Assembly: GCA_937890825.1 (NCBI GenBank)
Contig: CALADS010000079.1
Coordinates: forward strand, 1-64,000
Direction of reading: 5' to 3'
Origin: an uncultured Bacteroides sp.
GTDB taxonomy: Bacteria > Bacteroidota > Bacteroidia > Bacteroidales > Bacteroidaceae
Length of the DNA: 64,000 nucleotides
In this document: piece after piece, positions 36,954 to 46,226 of the stretch
How the letters are laid out: every line of letters starts with the position of its first letter
Position numbering within the stretch: position 1 is the stretch's first letter
Translations under genes and position numbers: made by a program
Notes under the pieces: generated by a model
The model's input: the letters and a program-made list of their open reading frames with translations, nothing else
What the model was told of the DNA's origin: nothing
Database searches by the model: none

Positions 36954-37940
36954 ATGGTAAACATGAAGATATTGAGAATTTTGTTTGCTGTGATTGCTTT
37001 TATACCTATCTCTGTAGTGGCAGATTGCCGTTGCTCGTCTAATGTTAAGACTTCAGACATAGGTGTATATGTTGCAGAAGAAAAACACGCAGATATCGAG
37101 CGGAGTGAGTGTATGAAGCACTCTTTGGTTATCCCAAATGTAAAAGTTGAGCGAGAACAGTCTTGGAAATTAGTATGGAGTGAAGAATTTAATCAAGATG
37201 GACGATTGGATGAGAATACTTGGAACTATGAAAACGGATTTGTACGCAATGAAGAAATGCAATGGTATCAATCTGACAATGCATTTTGTATGAATGGTTG
37301 TTTAGTTATTGAGGCTAGAAAAGAAATAAATAGGAAAAATCCGCATTTTGAAGTAGGAAACAAGGATTGGCGAAAGGCGCGTGAATATATAGATTACACT
37401 TCCTCATCTATAACGACTGCAGGTAAGAAAGAATTTCTTTACGGGTGTTTTGAAGTTCGTGCTAAAATTCCCACTGCAGGTGGAGCTTGGCCTGCCATTT
37501 GGTTGTTAGGTAGTGGAATGGACTGGCCTTCTTGTGGTGAAATAGATATGATGGAGTACTACCGAATAAAAGGTGTGCCTCATATTTTGGCAAATGCGTG
37601 TTGGGGAACAGAACGAATGTGGCAAGCAAAGTGGGATAGTAGTGCTATACCTTTTATGCATTTTACGAGCAAAGATACCAGTTGGGCAGAGAAGTTTCAT
37701 GTTTGGCGTATGGAATGGAATAATGAAGTTATAAAATTATACGTAGATGACGAATTGTTGAATGAGATTCCACTCAGTGAAACGTTTAATGGTAGTTTAG
37801 GTAAAGGTATTAATCCTTTTCGCCGTCCGATGTATTTATTATTAAATCTAGCATTGGGAGGAATTAATGGTGGGGAAGTAGATGATTTAGCTGTCCCTAT
37901 GAGGTATGAAGTGGATTATGTGCGTGTATATCAAAAGTAA
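36954..37940 (+). CDS. GH16 glycoside hydrolase, second copy
   Basis: A protein of 328 residues from the ATG at 36954 (another ATG lies at 36963; an in-frame TTG lies 6 bp upstream). The signal sequence ILRILFAVIAFIPISVVADC has a cysteine near residue 25 but a poor lipobox, so it is probably periplasmic or weakly lipidated. The single GH16 domain covers about 68-328 with GEIDMMEY at about 195-202 as the catalytic E-x-D-x-x-E. It resembles the upstream GH16 along its length (LVWSEEFNQDGRLDENTWNYENGFVRNEEMQWY versus the equivalent segment there) but lacks the N-terminal beta-sandwich. This suggests a duplication with division of labour between surface and periplasm. Confidence 0.85.
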   Translation: MVNMKILRILFAVIAFIPISVVADCRCSSNVKTSDIGVYVAEEKHADIERSECMKHSLVIPNVKVEREQSWKLVWSEEFNQDGRLDENTWNYENGFVRNEEMQWYQSDNAFCMNGCLVIEARKEINRKNPHFEVGNKDWRKAREYIDYTSSSITTAGKKEFLYGCFEVRAKIPTAGGAWPAIWLLGSGMDWPSCGEIDMMEYYRIKGVPHILANACWGTERMWQAKWDSSAIPFMHFTSKDTSWAEKFHVWRMEWNNEVIKLYVDDELLNEIPLSETFNGSLGKGINPFRRPMYLLLNLALGGINGGEVDDLAVPMRYEVDYVRVYQK

Positions 37941-37986
37941 TATAGTTAATATTATAAATATTATAACTTTAAAAGTATTTTGTTAG

Positions 37987-39996
37987 ATGAGAAATTTATT
38001 TTATGTATGGTCTGTTTCTTTCTTTATCTTATGGGCAGCGATGCTGAATACCGGCTGCTCAGGGGGGAAAGAAGAAAAAGGTGTACCTTTGGATTCCATT
38101 TTTTTGAGTGATCCGTGTATCTTGGCAGATGCCCGTACCCAGACGTACTATATGACCGGTACGTCGGGTAAATTATGGAAAAGCAAAGATTTGGAATCTT
38201 GGGAAGGACCCTTTGATGTGGTGCAGTGGGACACCGCTTCCTGGATGGGCAGTAGGCCGGAAATCTGGGCAGCCGAACTGCATGAATACCAAGGAAAGTA
38301 TTATTATTTCGCTACTTTTACCAATAACTCCATCCGCATTGATTCTGTGAATGGCAGCGTGGTGCCGCGCAGGGCTACGCATGTATTGGTCAGCGACTCA
38401 CCCGCAGGGCCTTATCGCCCCATGGGAGAGAAGGAATATCTGCCGGCAGACAAGGCTACGCTGGACGGTACTTTCTGGGTGGATGCCGACGGCAAGCCGT
38501 ATATGGTGTATTGCCATGAGTGGCTGCAAAACGGCGACGGTACCATTGAAAAGATAGAACTGAAGTCCGACTTGTCGGGAACTATAGGCGAGGGAAAGAT
38601 TCTGTTCAAGGCCAGCGATTCTCCCTGGAACCGTGAAAAGATGGGAAAGGAAGTGAAACCGAACCGGGTGACCGACGGCCCCTGGCTTTTCCGTACCGGA
38701 ACCGGACGATTGGGAATGATTTGGACCAGTTGGGTCTATGGAGATTATACGCAGGGAGTGGCTTACTCGGAAAGCGGCACTCTGGAGGGGCCGTGGGTGC
38801 AGGAAGAAAACCCCGTCACTCCGCATAATTTCGGTCATGGTATGCTGTTTCGCACGTTCAATGGCCAATGGCTGATGTCGGCTCACAGCCACAAAGAGGT
38901 GAACGGACGGTATATCCGCATTCCGCGCTTGTTTGAAGTGGATTTATCGGGCGATAAATTGCAGGTGGGGCGACTGCTCAACGCCAGCGGACAGTGGCTC
39001 GATGAGGAGGGTAAGTATATCAATGCTCATGGAGGGGGCATCCTTTATCACGAAGGCTTGTATTACTGGTTTGGTGAACATCGTCCCGACGAAGGATTTT
39101 CTACCCAGGTAGGTGTGAACTGCTATGCATCGGCCGACTTGAAGTTGTGGCAGTATAAAGGGGTGGCTTTGGCGGTATCGGAAGAAGCCGGAAGCGACAT
39201 AGAGCGCGGATGCATCATGGAACGCCCCAAGGTGATATACAATAAGAAGACCGGAAAATTCGTGATGTGGCTTCACTTGGAACTGAAAGGACAGGGATAT
39301 GGTCCGGCGCGTGCTGCGGTGGCTGTGAGCGATACTCCTATAGGCCCTTACCGCTTTGTTCGTTCCGGCAGGGTGAATCCGGGATGTTGGCCGGTAAATC
39401 TGACAGAAGAAGAACGGCAGATGTCGTGGAAAGAGGAGAAATACCAAAAATGGTGGACTCCTGAATGGCGGAAGGCCGTGGAACAGGGTATGCTGACCCA
39501 GCGCGACTGGGAAGGCGGACAGATGTCGCGTGATATGACGCTCTTTGTCGACGACGACGGTAAGGCTTATCACATTTATTCTTCTGAAGAAAACCTCACC
39601 TTGCAGATAGCGGAATTGTCGGAAGATTACCTGACACACACCGGAAAATATATCCGTCTGTTTCCAGGAGGGCATAACGAGGCCCCGGCTATTTTCAAGA
39701 AAGGAGACACCTATTGGATGATAGCTTCGGGTTGCACGGGATGGGCTCCTAATGCCGCCCGGCTTTTCTCTTCCTCTTCCATTTGGGGGCCGTGGACTCA
39801 GCACCCCAATCCCTGCCGAGGCGAGGGAGCAGAAAAGACATTCGGCGGACAAAGCACCTTTGTGCTGGAATTGCCGAACGAGGAATTTCTCTTTATGGCG
39901 GACATATGGAAACCGGAGAGCCTGATGTATTCCGGCTATCTGTGGTTGCCTATTGGCTTTGATGAGGCGGGAATGCCATTTTTGGAAAAGAAGTAA
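37987..39996 (+). CDS. Bimodular GH43 lipoprotein with GH43_24-like module
   Basis: A 669-residue lipoprotein (lipobox NTGC, C24) with two five-bladed GH43 propellers. Module 1 (about 32-320) starts with DSIFLSDPCILAD, giving the catalytic base aspartate, and has RPEIWAAEL. Module 2 (about 335-665) starts with YINAHGGGILYHEGLYYWFGEHR and contains ERPKVIYN and GGHNEAPAIFK. This closely resembles GH43_24 exo-beta-1,3-galactanases, which lack the usual base aspartate. Together the enzyme may remove an arabinose-type side group and shorten beta-1,3-galactan. It begins 46 bp after the second GH16. Confidence 0.85.
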   Translation: MRNLFYVWSVSFFILWAAMLNTGCSGGKEEKGVPLDSIFLSDPCILADARTQTYYMTGTSGKLWKSKDLESWEGPFDVVQWDTASWMGSRPEIWAAELHEYQGKYYYFATFTNNSIRIDSVNGSVVPRRATHVLVSDSPAGPYRPMGEKEYLPADKATLDGTFWVDADGKPYMVYCHEWLQNGDGTIEKIELKSDLSGTIGEGKILFKASDSPWNREKMGKEVKPNRVTDGPWLFRTGTGRLGMIWTSWVYGDYTQGVAYSESGTLEGPWVQEENPVTPHNFGHGMLFRTFNGQWLMSAHSHKEVNGRYIRIPRLFEVDLSGDKLQVGRLLNASGQWLDEEGKYINAHGGGILYHEGLYYWFGEHRPDEGFSTQVGVNCYASADLKLWQYKGVALAVSEEAGSDIERGCIMERPKVIYNKKTGKFVMWLHLELKGQGYGPARAAVAVSDTPIGPYRFVRSGRVNPGCWPVNLTEEERQMSWKEEKYQKWWTPEWRKAVEQGMLTQRDWEGGQMSRDMTLFVDDDGKAYHIYSSEENLTLQIAELSEDYLTHTGKYIRLFPGGHNEAPAIFKKGDTYWMIASGCTGWAPNAARLFSSSSIWGPWTQHPNPCRGEGAEKTFGGQSTFVLELPNEEFLFMADIWKPESLMYSGYLWLPIGFDEAGMPFLEKK

Positions 39997-40041
39997 ATGG
40001 TCTATCAAAAATGATTTGACAGTCAACACAAACTACACTAT

Positions 40042-42285
40042 ATGAATATAAAAGCAATGATAATGGCGGCAGCCCTTCTCCTGAATGGGGGATGGGCTGT
40101 TTCGCAAGGTACGGTGGATGATTACAAGCGTGCCTATGCCTTGAGAGAACAATACAGTGCCCGGAAAGTGTACTATGCCGACGTGCAGCCACGGTGGATT
40201 GCAGGTACACATGAGTTCTGGTACGTGCGTCATACTCCCGAAGGAAACCGCTATGTGGTGGTAGATGCCGGCCGGAGAACCCGGAAGGACTTGTTTCAGC
40301 ACGAAAAGCTGGCCGCTGCCCTTAGCCGTTTGTCGGGTAAAGAGGTGACGCCGGCTACCTTGTATCTGAAAGACCTGCGGGTGAATGCCCGGCTGGATAC
40401 TGTACGGTTTGTATTCGACAATCATCGTTGGACCTACTTTACCCGTAAGGATAGGCTGACGGACGAGGGAAGAGTGCCTGCTCCGGTTCCCCGCCCACAC
40501 TGGATGGTGCGTGATGATGAAAAGATCCATGCTCCCGTACTGTCGCCCGACGGAAAGTACAAGGCTTACATCAAAGAATCTAATATTTATGTGCAAGAAC
40601 TGGCTACCGGGCGGGAAAGACAACTCAGTATAGACGGCACCTTGGGGCATTATTATTCTGCCTACATCCATTGGTCTCCCGATAGTAAAAAGCTGGCTGC
40701 CTGCAAGATACGTCCGGTAGAAAAACGCTATGTACATTATGTGGAATCTTCGCCTGCCGACCAACTGCAGCCCCGGCTGCATACCCAGGAATATGCCAAG
40801 CCGGGTGATGAACTGCCTTTCAAGGTGCCCTGTATCTTTCATGTGGAGAGTGGTGAAATTATTCAGCCTTCTACCGAACTGTTCAGCCATCAGTATGCTC
40901 TTCACGGTCCGGTATGGGATGCCGACAGTCGTACGGTGACTTTTGAGTATAATCAGCGGGGGCATCAGGTGTACCGGGTGTTGGAACTGAATGCCCACAC
41001 CGGTGAGGTACGCATACTGATAGAAGAAACACATGATAAATACGTGAATTATACCCGTTATTTCCGTCATAACCTGGCCGATGGAAAGCATATAATCTGG
41101 ATGAGTGAGCGTGACAATTGGAATCATCTGTATCTGTACGACCGGGAGGCAGCGCGTGCGGTATGTCAGATAACGCGGGGGGAATGGTATGTGAGAGAGG
41201 TGATAGGAGTAGATGAGGAAAACCGACAGATATACTTCTCGGCCAATGGGGTGGTGCCGGGCGAAGACCCTTACCTTATCCGCTATTACCGCATCGGTTT
41301 TGACGGAGCAGGCATGACTTGCCTTACCCCGGAAACGGGTATGCATACGGCTTGGTTTTCGGCCGACCGCAAGTATCTGGTAGATGTGTGGTCTATGGTG
41401 GACAAAGCCCCCAGGGCTGTGCTGCGCGAGGCGGCTACCGGAAAAGAAATCATGCCGCTGGAAACAGCCGATATCAGCCGACTGAAAGCTGCCGGATGGA
41501 AAGCTCCTGAAGTGTTTGTGGCCAAAGGTAGGGACGGACAGACGGATATGTGGGGGCTGATTGTGCGCCCTACGAATTTCGACCCTGCCCGTAAGTATCC
41601 GATTATAGAATACATCTATCAAGGCCCCGGCAGCCATTATGTGCCCAAGACCTTCCAGGCTTACAATTGGTACATGACTTCGCTGGCCGAGCTGGGATTT
41701 ATCGTGGTGATGGTAGACGGTATGGGTACCTCTTTCCGCTCCAGAGCTTTTGAGAATGTCTGTTATCAGAATCTGAAAGATGCCGGCCTTCCCGACCACA
41801 TTGCCTGGATTCGTGCGGCTGCCCGTAAGTATCCGTATATGGATACCGACCGTGTGGGTATTTATGGCTGTTCGGCCGGCGGGCAGGAGTCTACTGCTGC
41901 GGTGCTGTTTCATCCGGATTTCTATAAGGCTGCCTATTCGGCTTGCGGCTGTCACGATAACCGGATGGATAAAATCTGGTGGAATGAATTGTGGATGGGG
42001 TATCCGGTAGGTAATCAGTATAAGGAGAATTCGAATGTAGAGAATGCCCATTTGCTGACGCGTCCGCTGATGCTGGCGGTGGGAGAGATGGATGACAATG
42101 TAGACCCGGCTTCTACCATGCAGTTGGTAAATGCATTGATCAAGGCCGATAAAGATTTTGAACTGGTGGTATTGCCGGGTGCCCGACATACGGTAGGTGA
42201 ATCTTTTGGCGAACATAAACGCTATGATTTTTTTGTACGTCATCTGTTGAACGTAAATCCGCCGTTGTGGAGTGAGCTAAAGTAG
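40042..42285 (+). CDS. DPP4-like S9 family peptidase
   Basis: A 747-residue exported serine peptidase (signal peptide MNIKAMIMAAALLLNGGWAVSQG) of the prolyl oligopeptidase S9B type. An N-terminal beta-propeller (DPPIV_N) covers about 80-480. The catalytic alpha/beta-hydrolase domain has the nucleophile serine in YGCSAGGQE (near 612), the acid in GEMDDNVDP and the histidine in GARHTVGE near the C terminus. The family removes X-Pro or X-Ala dipeptides from N termini in the periplasm. Within this glycan locus it could digest the Hyp/Pro-rich protein core of arabinogalactan-proteins, an inference. It starts 46 bp after the GH43 stop on the same strand. Confidence 0.88.
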   Translation: MNIKAMIMAAALLLNGGWAVSQGTVDDYKRAYALREQYSARKVYYADVQPRWIAGTHEFWYVRHTPEGNRYVVVDAGRRTRKDLFQHEKLAAALSRLSGKEVTPATLYLKDLRVNARLDTVRFVFDNHRWTYFTRKDRLTDEGRVPAPVPRPHWMVRDDEKIHAPVLSPDGKYKAYIKESNIYVQELATGRERQLSIDGTLGHYYSAYIHWSPDSKKLAACKIRPVEKRYVHYVESSPADQLQPRLHTQEYAKPGDELPFKVPCIFHVESGEIIQPSTELFSHQYALHGPVWDADSRTVTFEYNQRGHQVYRVLELNAHTGEVRILIEETHDKYVNYTRYFRHNLADGKHIIWMSERDNWNHLYLYDREAARAVCQITRGEWYVREVIGVDEENRQIYFSANGVVPGEDPYLIRYYRIGFDGAGMTCLTPETGMHTAWFSADRKYLVDVWSMVDKAPRAVLREAATGKEIMPLETADISRLKAAGWKAPEVFVAKGRDGQTDMWGLIVRPTNFDPARKYPIIEYIYQGPGSHYVPKTFQAYNWYMTSLAELGFIVVMVDGMGTSFRSRAFENVCYQNLKDAGLPDHIAWIRAAARKYPYMDTDRVGIYGCSAGGQESTAAVLFHPDFYKAAYSACGCHDNRMDKIWWNELWMGYPVGNQYKENSNVENAHLLTRPLMLAVGEMDDNVDPASTMQLVNALIKADKDFELVVLPGARHTVGESFGEHKRYDFFVRHLLNVNPPLWSELK

Positions 42286-42349
42286 CCATTTGGCCGAATA
42301 ATCTTCTTTTTTGAATCATTTGTAGCGGTGCCGAGATAAAAAAATGTCT

Positions 42350-42357
42350 TATTTTTG
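42350..42357 (+). promoter_or_regulatory. -7 box before the DUF2264 gene
   Basis: TATTTTTG followed by C fits the Bacteroides -7 consensus, 47 bp before the ATG at 42404, in a 118-bp gap that is wide for this operon. It may start a second transcript covering the genes from 42404 on. Confidence 0.4.
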
Positions 42358-42403
42358 CTTCACAGATTCTGCGGAAGAATGAATAAGGATTTTTACAAAA
42401 TAA

Positions 42404-43666
42404 ATGAATGCCATGAACACAAAGAATTATTGTTGGCTGCTGTTGGCGGTGGCCTTGCTGATTCCTGCACAGTGGGTGTCGGCTAAAAAAAAGAAAGACA
42501 TAGAGAAATCTGATAGAGAGGTGTGGTGTGAGGTGCTTTATCAGATGGCTGCTCCGGTACTCAGCAATATGAGTGAGGGAAAGCTTCAGGAAAATATGCT
42601 GGTAGAACTCAGCCCTACCTGGGATGGCCGCAATAAGAAAGTGACTTATATGGAATGTTTCGGCCGACTGATGGCCGGACTGGCTCCCTGGATTTCATTG
42701 CCGGATGATGATACAGCCGAAGGAAAACAACGCAAGCAGTTGCGCCAATGGGCGTTGAAAAGCTATGCTCAGGCTGTAGACCCGGAAAGTCCGGATTATC
42801 TGCTGTGGAGAAAAGAAGGGCAGACCTTGGTCGATGCAGCGTATATTGCAGAAAGTTTCTTGCGCGGCTACGATGCTTTGTGGCTGCCGCTCGATGAAGT
42901 GACCAAACAGCGCTATATTGAAGAATTTACCCAGCTACGTAGGGTAGATCCCCCTTATACCAACTGGCTGTTGTTCTCTTCTACGGTGGAATGTTTCCTC
43001 AGAAAGGCCGGTGCCCACAGTGACACGTATCGCATCGTATCGGCCTTGCGTAAGGTAGAGGAATGGTATGCTGGCGATGGCTGGTACTCTGACGGACCTG
43101 ATTTTGCGTTCGATTATTACAGCAGTTATGTGCTTCATCCCATGTATGTGGAATCATTGGAAGTGTTTACCAACGGAGGCAAACACCGTATTTGGAATGC
43201 TCCGGATTGTAATTTCGACCGTGCCAAGAAGCGGATGCAGCGTTATGGTATGATTTTGGAACGGTTCATTTCGCCTGAGGGAGCTTTTCCGGTATTTGGC
43301 CGCTCCATTACCTATCGCACGGGTACCATGCAACCGTTGGCCTTGCTGGCTTGGCGCGAGTGGTTGCCTAAAGAATTACCCAACGGACAGGTGCGTGCAG
43401 CCTTGACGGCGGTTATCAAACGGATGTTTGCCGACGGTAGAAATTTCAACGAAAAGGGATTCCTGACCTTGGGATTCAACGGCAAACAACCTCATATCTC
43501 TGACTGGTATACCAATAACGGTAGTCTGTATATGGCCTCTTTGGCGTTTCTGCCTTTAGGACTGCCTGCCAGCCATCCGTTCTGGACGGATGCCGCACAA
43601 GACTGGACTTCTAAGAAGGCTTGGGGAGGACAGGAATTTCCGAAAGACCACGCATATTATGAATAA
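42404..43666 (+). CDS. DUF2264 protein, probable GH154-type beta-glucuronidase
   Basis: A 420-residue exported protein (signal peptide about 8-27, LLLAVALLIPAQWVSA). The mature part is an alpha/alpha-barrel-type DUF2264 protein: YMECFGRLMAGLAPW, NWLLFSSTVECFLRKAG, WYSDGPDFAFDYYSSYVLHPMYVESL, FPVFGRSITYRTG, SDWYTNNGSLYMASLAFLPLGLPASHPFW. DUF2264 members were assigned to GH154 as beta-glucuronidases in arabinogalactan loci of Bacteroides. The neighbouring lyase and GH105 genes, which also deal with glucuronic acid, support that role. The assignment to GH154 is from memory of the family and needs a database match. Confidence 0.75.
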   Translation: MNAMNTKNYCWLLLAVALLIPAQWVSAKKKKDIEKSDREVWCEVLYQMAAPVLSNMSEGKLQENMLVELSPTWDGRNKKVTYMECFGRLMAGLAPWISLPDDDTAEGKQRKQLRQWALKSYAQAVDPESPDYLLWRKEGQTLVDAAYIAESFLRGYDALWLPLDEVTKQRYIEEFTQLRRVDPPYTNWLLFSSTVECFLRKAGAHSDTYRIVSALRKVEEWYAGDGWYSDGPDFAFDYYSSYVLHPMYVESLEVFTNGGKHRIWNAPDCNFDRAKKRMQRYGMILERFISPEGAFPVFGRSITYRTGTMQPLALLAWREWLPKELPNGQVRAALTAVIKRMFADGRNFNEKGFLTLGFNGKQPHISDWYTNNGSLYMASLAFLPLGLPASHPFWTDAAQDWTSKKAWGGQEFPKDHAYYE

Positions 43667-43671
43667 TAAAT

Positions 43672-45000
43672 ATGAGACAATATAGGAGTAAGGTAAAAAG
43701 GTTTATTGGGTTCGTGGTGGCTTGTGTCATGGGGGGAGGGATGCCTTCCCTTCATGCACAAGGCACCACTTGTGTAGATGTACGACTGGTAGAAGTGGCT
43801 TCTGGCTATAGCCAGACTTCTGTAAATACCGCTGTATTCCGCAACAGTGCCTTGGTTACCCACCGCAACTGGCAGTTTATCGGTTTTTATGATGCCGACG
43901 GATATGTAACGTTGGGAAAAAGAAAACTGGGGACAGACCAATGGACGCTGCATAAGACTGCGTATCAGGGAAATGTGAAGGATGCCCATAATGTTATCAG
44001 CATGATGGTAGACGGAAAAGGCTACCTGCATATAGCTTTCGACCATCATGGGCATCCGTTACGCTATTGCAAGAGTATAGCTCCTTATTCGTTGGAACTG
44101 GGGGCACTGCAGTCTATGACGGGCGTGGATGAGGGAAATGTCACTTACCCGGAATTCTATCGACTGGCCAAGGGGGATTTGCTTTTTGCTTACCGTTCGG
44201 GGGCTTCGGGCAGGGGAAATCTGGTGATGAACCGGTATGACGTGAAGAGTCAGACCTGGCATCGGGTACACGATGTATTGATAGACGGCGAAAATCAGAG
44301 AAATGCCTACTGGCAATTGTATGTAGACCAAAAAGGAATCATCCACCTGTCGTGGGTGTGGCGGGAAACGTGGATGGTGGAGACCAACCACGACTTGTGT
44401 TATGCCCGTTCGTATGATAACGGACAGACTTGGTACAAGACGGACGGTACGCGCTACGAGTTGCCCATCCGCCAGGATAACGCCGAGTATGCGTGCCGCA
44501 TTCCCCAGCGTTCAGAATTGATTAATCAGACCAGCATGAGTGCAGATGAAGAAGGGAATCCCTATATCGCATCTTATTGGAGAAGTGCGGACAGCAAAGT
44601 ACCTCAATATCGCCTGGTGTGGCACGACGGGCATAGTTGGCATAGCCGCCAGGTGTCGCAGCGCACGACTCCTTTCTCATTGCAGGGAGGGGGCACCAAG
44701 ATGATTCCGATAGCCCGTCCGCGCCTGGTGACGGATAAGGGTAGGGTGTATTATCTGTTTCGTGATGAAGAGCACGGCAGTAGGGTGTCGATGGCTTATA
44801 CGGCAGATGTAAAAGGGGGCAACTGGCAGGTGACCGACCTGACCGATTTTACGGTGGGGGCCTGGGAACCGAATCACGACGCGGAGTTGTGGAAAAACCG
44901 CAAGAAGCTTCACCTCTTTGTGCAAAATACCCGGCAGGGCGACGGTGAACGGACCGTGGAGTTTGAGCCTCAAACGGTGTATGTGCTCGAAATAAAATAG
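43672..45000 (+). CDS. BNR-4 family polysaccharide-lyase-like protein (PL27 candidate)
   Basis: A 442-residue exported protein with signal peptide ending near HAQG. It is a seven-bladed beta-propeller of the BNR-4 type, with the signature DAHNVISMMVDGKGYLHIAFDHHGHPLRY at about 103-131, where the His pair sits in the active site of related lyases (PL24, PL25, PL27). PL27 enzymes cleave the Rha-alpha-1,4-GlcA cap of arabinogalactan, leaving an unsaturated uronate. The next gene encodes a GH105 that would remove such a residue, so PL27-like activity is the best guess; an ulvan-lyase-type activity is the alternative. It starts 6 bp after the DUF2264 gene. Confidence 0.72.
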   Translation: MRQYRSKVKRFIGFVVACVMGGGMPSLHAQGTTCVDVRLVEVASGYSQTSVNTAVFRNSALVTHRNWQFIGFYDADGYVTLGKRKLGTDQWTLHKTAYQGNVKDAHNVISMMVDGKGYLHIAFDHHGHPLRYCKSIAPYSLELGALQSMTGVDEGNVTYPEFYRLAKGDLLFAYRSGASGRGNLVMNRYDVKSQTWHRVHDVLIDGENQRNAYWQLYVDQKGIIHLSWVWRETWMVETNHDLCYARSYDNGQTWYKTDGTRYELPIRQDNAEYACRIPQRSELINQTSMSADEEGNPYIASYWRSADSKVPQYRLVWHDGHSWHSRQVSQRTTPFSLQGGGTKMIPIARPRLVTDKGRVYYLFRDEEHGSRVSMAYTADVKGGNWQVTDLTDFTVGAWEPNHDAELWKNRKKLHLFVQNTRQGDGERTVEFEPQTVYVLEIK

Positions 45001-45044
45001 TGTAGCATACGATGGAATATGTATATTTTTAAAGAATAATAGCT

Positions 45045-46166
45045 ATGAAGAAGAATTTTTTGACTGTGGTCGGTGCCGCACTTTGTATGGTTGCCACTTC
45101 GTGCTCTAACCAAGGTGTGCAGGCCGATGATGTAAGGAAGACCATTCATCTGGTAAATACTGCCTGGCAGCAATCGCACCCCAAGCACGGGCGTGCTTTC
45201 TGGGATAATGCTGCTTATCATACGGGCAATATGGAGGCTTTCTTTTTGACCGGTGACTCTGCGTATTATAAATATTCTGAGGCGTGGGCACAGCACAATG
45301 AATGGAAAGGTGCCAAAAGCGATCAAAGAGAGGAATGGAAATACAGCTATGGCGAGAGCGACGAATATGTGTTGTTCGGCGATTATCAGGTGTGCTTCCA
45401 GACGTATGCCGACCTGTATACCATACAGCCGGAAGATTATAAAATTGCCAGGGCGCGCGAAGTTATGGAGTATCAGATGAATACCGATAAGAATGATTAT
45501 TGGTGGTGGAGCGACGGCCTCTATATGGTGATGCCTGTAATGACCAAAATGTATAAACTGACGGGCAATGCTCAGTATCTGGATAAACTGTATGAATACT
45601 GGAGCTATGCCAACAGCATTATGTATGACGAGGAAGAAGGGCTATATTACCGCGATGCCAAGTATGTTTACCCCAAGCATAAGAGTGTGAACGGCAAGAA
45701 GGATTTCTGGGCACGTGGCGACGGATGGGTATTGGCCGCTTTTGCCAAGGTATTGAAGGATTTGCCTCAGACCGATGCGCACCGTCAGGAATATGTGGAC
45801 TGCTATCAGAAAATGGCGCAGGCAGTGGCCGCCTGTCAGCAGCCCGAAGGCTACTGGACGCGCAGTATGCTGGATGCCGAACACGCTCCCGGACCCGAAA
45901 CCAGCGGCACTGCTTTCTTTACTTACGGATTGCTGTGGGGTATGAACAACGGCTATCTGAATAAAAGTACGTATGAACCGGTGGTTATGAAGGCTTGGAA
46001 TTATCTGTCTACCGTGGCATTGCAGCCCGACGGTAGGGTAGGGTATGTGCAGCCTATCGGTGAAAAGGCTATTCCGGGCCAGGTGGTGGATGCCAATTCC
46101 ACTTCTAATTTTGGTGTAGGGGCATTCTTGCTGGCTGCCTGTGAGATGGTGAGGTTCTTGCAATAA
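45045..46166 (+). CDS. GH105/GH88-type unsaturated glucuronyl hydrolase
   Basis: A 373-residue protein with lipobox ATSC (C20). It is an alpha6/alpha6 barrel with family motifs GNMEAFFLTGD, GDYQVCFQTYADLY, WWWSDGLYMVMPVMTKMYKLTG (catalytic aspartate near 155), FWARGDGWVLAAFAKVL (near 223-238) and TSGTAFFTYGLLWGMNNG. These enzymes hydrate and remove 4,5-unsaturated uronic acids produced by polysaccharide lyases. It follows the BNR-4 lyase-like gene by 44 bp and fits as the next step in the same pathway. GH105 is preferred to GH88 by the motif pattern, with moderate certainty. Confidence 0.87.
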   Translation: MKKNFLTVVGAALCMVATSCSNQGVQADDVRKTIHLVNTAWQQSHPKHGRAFWDNAAYHTGNMEAFFLTGDSAYYKYSEAWAQHNEWKGAKSDQREEWKYSYGESDEYVLFGDYQVCFQTYADLYTIQPEDYKIARAREVMEYQMNTDKNDYWWWSDGLYMVMPVMTKMYKLTGNAQYLDKLYEYWSYANSIMYDEEEGLYYRDAKYVYPKHKSVNGKKDFWARGDGWVLAAFAKVLKDLPQTDAHRQEYVDCYQKMAQAVAACQQPEGYWTRSMLDAEHAPGPETSGTAFFTYGLLWGMNNGYLNKSTYEPVVMKAWNYLSTVALQPDGRVGYVQPIGEKAIPGQVVDANSTSNFGVGAFLLAACEMVRFLQ

Positions 46167-46226
46167 ATGAAATGTTTCAATAATTTGAAAAGAAACTTTA
46201 TAAAACAAACATCTAAGATATTGTAT

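Noticed and set aside
40033..42243. A 736-codon open frame antisense to the DPP4-like gene
   Set aside because: It mirrors the opposite gene over its whole length, has no recognisable domain, and reads as His/Arg/Ile-rich translation typical of the reverse strand of a G/C-third-position gene.
43672..45000. BNR-4 protein as a sialidase
   Set aside because: BNR repeats occur in sialidases, but the FDHHGHPLRY signature and the neighbouring GH105 fit the lyase-related BNR-4 group, and no sialic acid genes are present.
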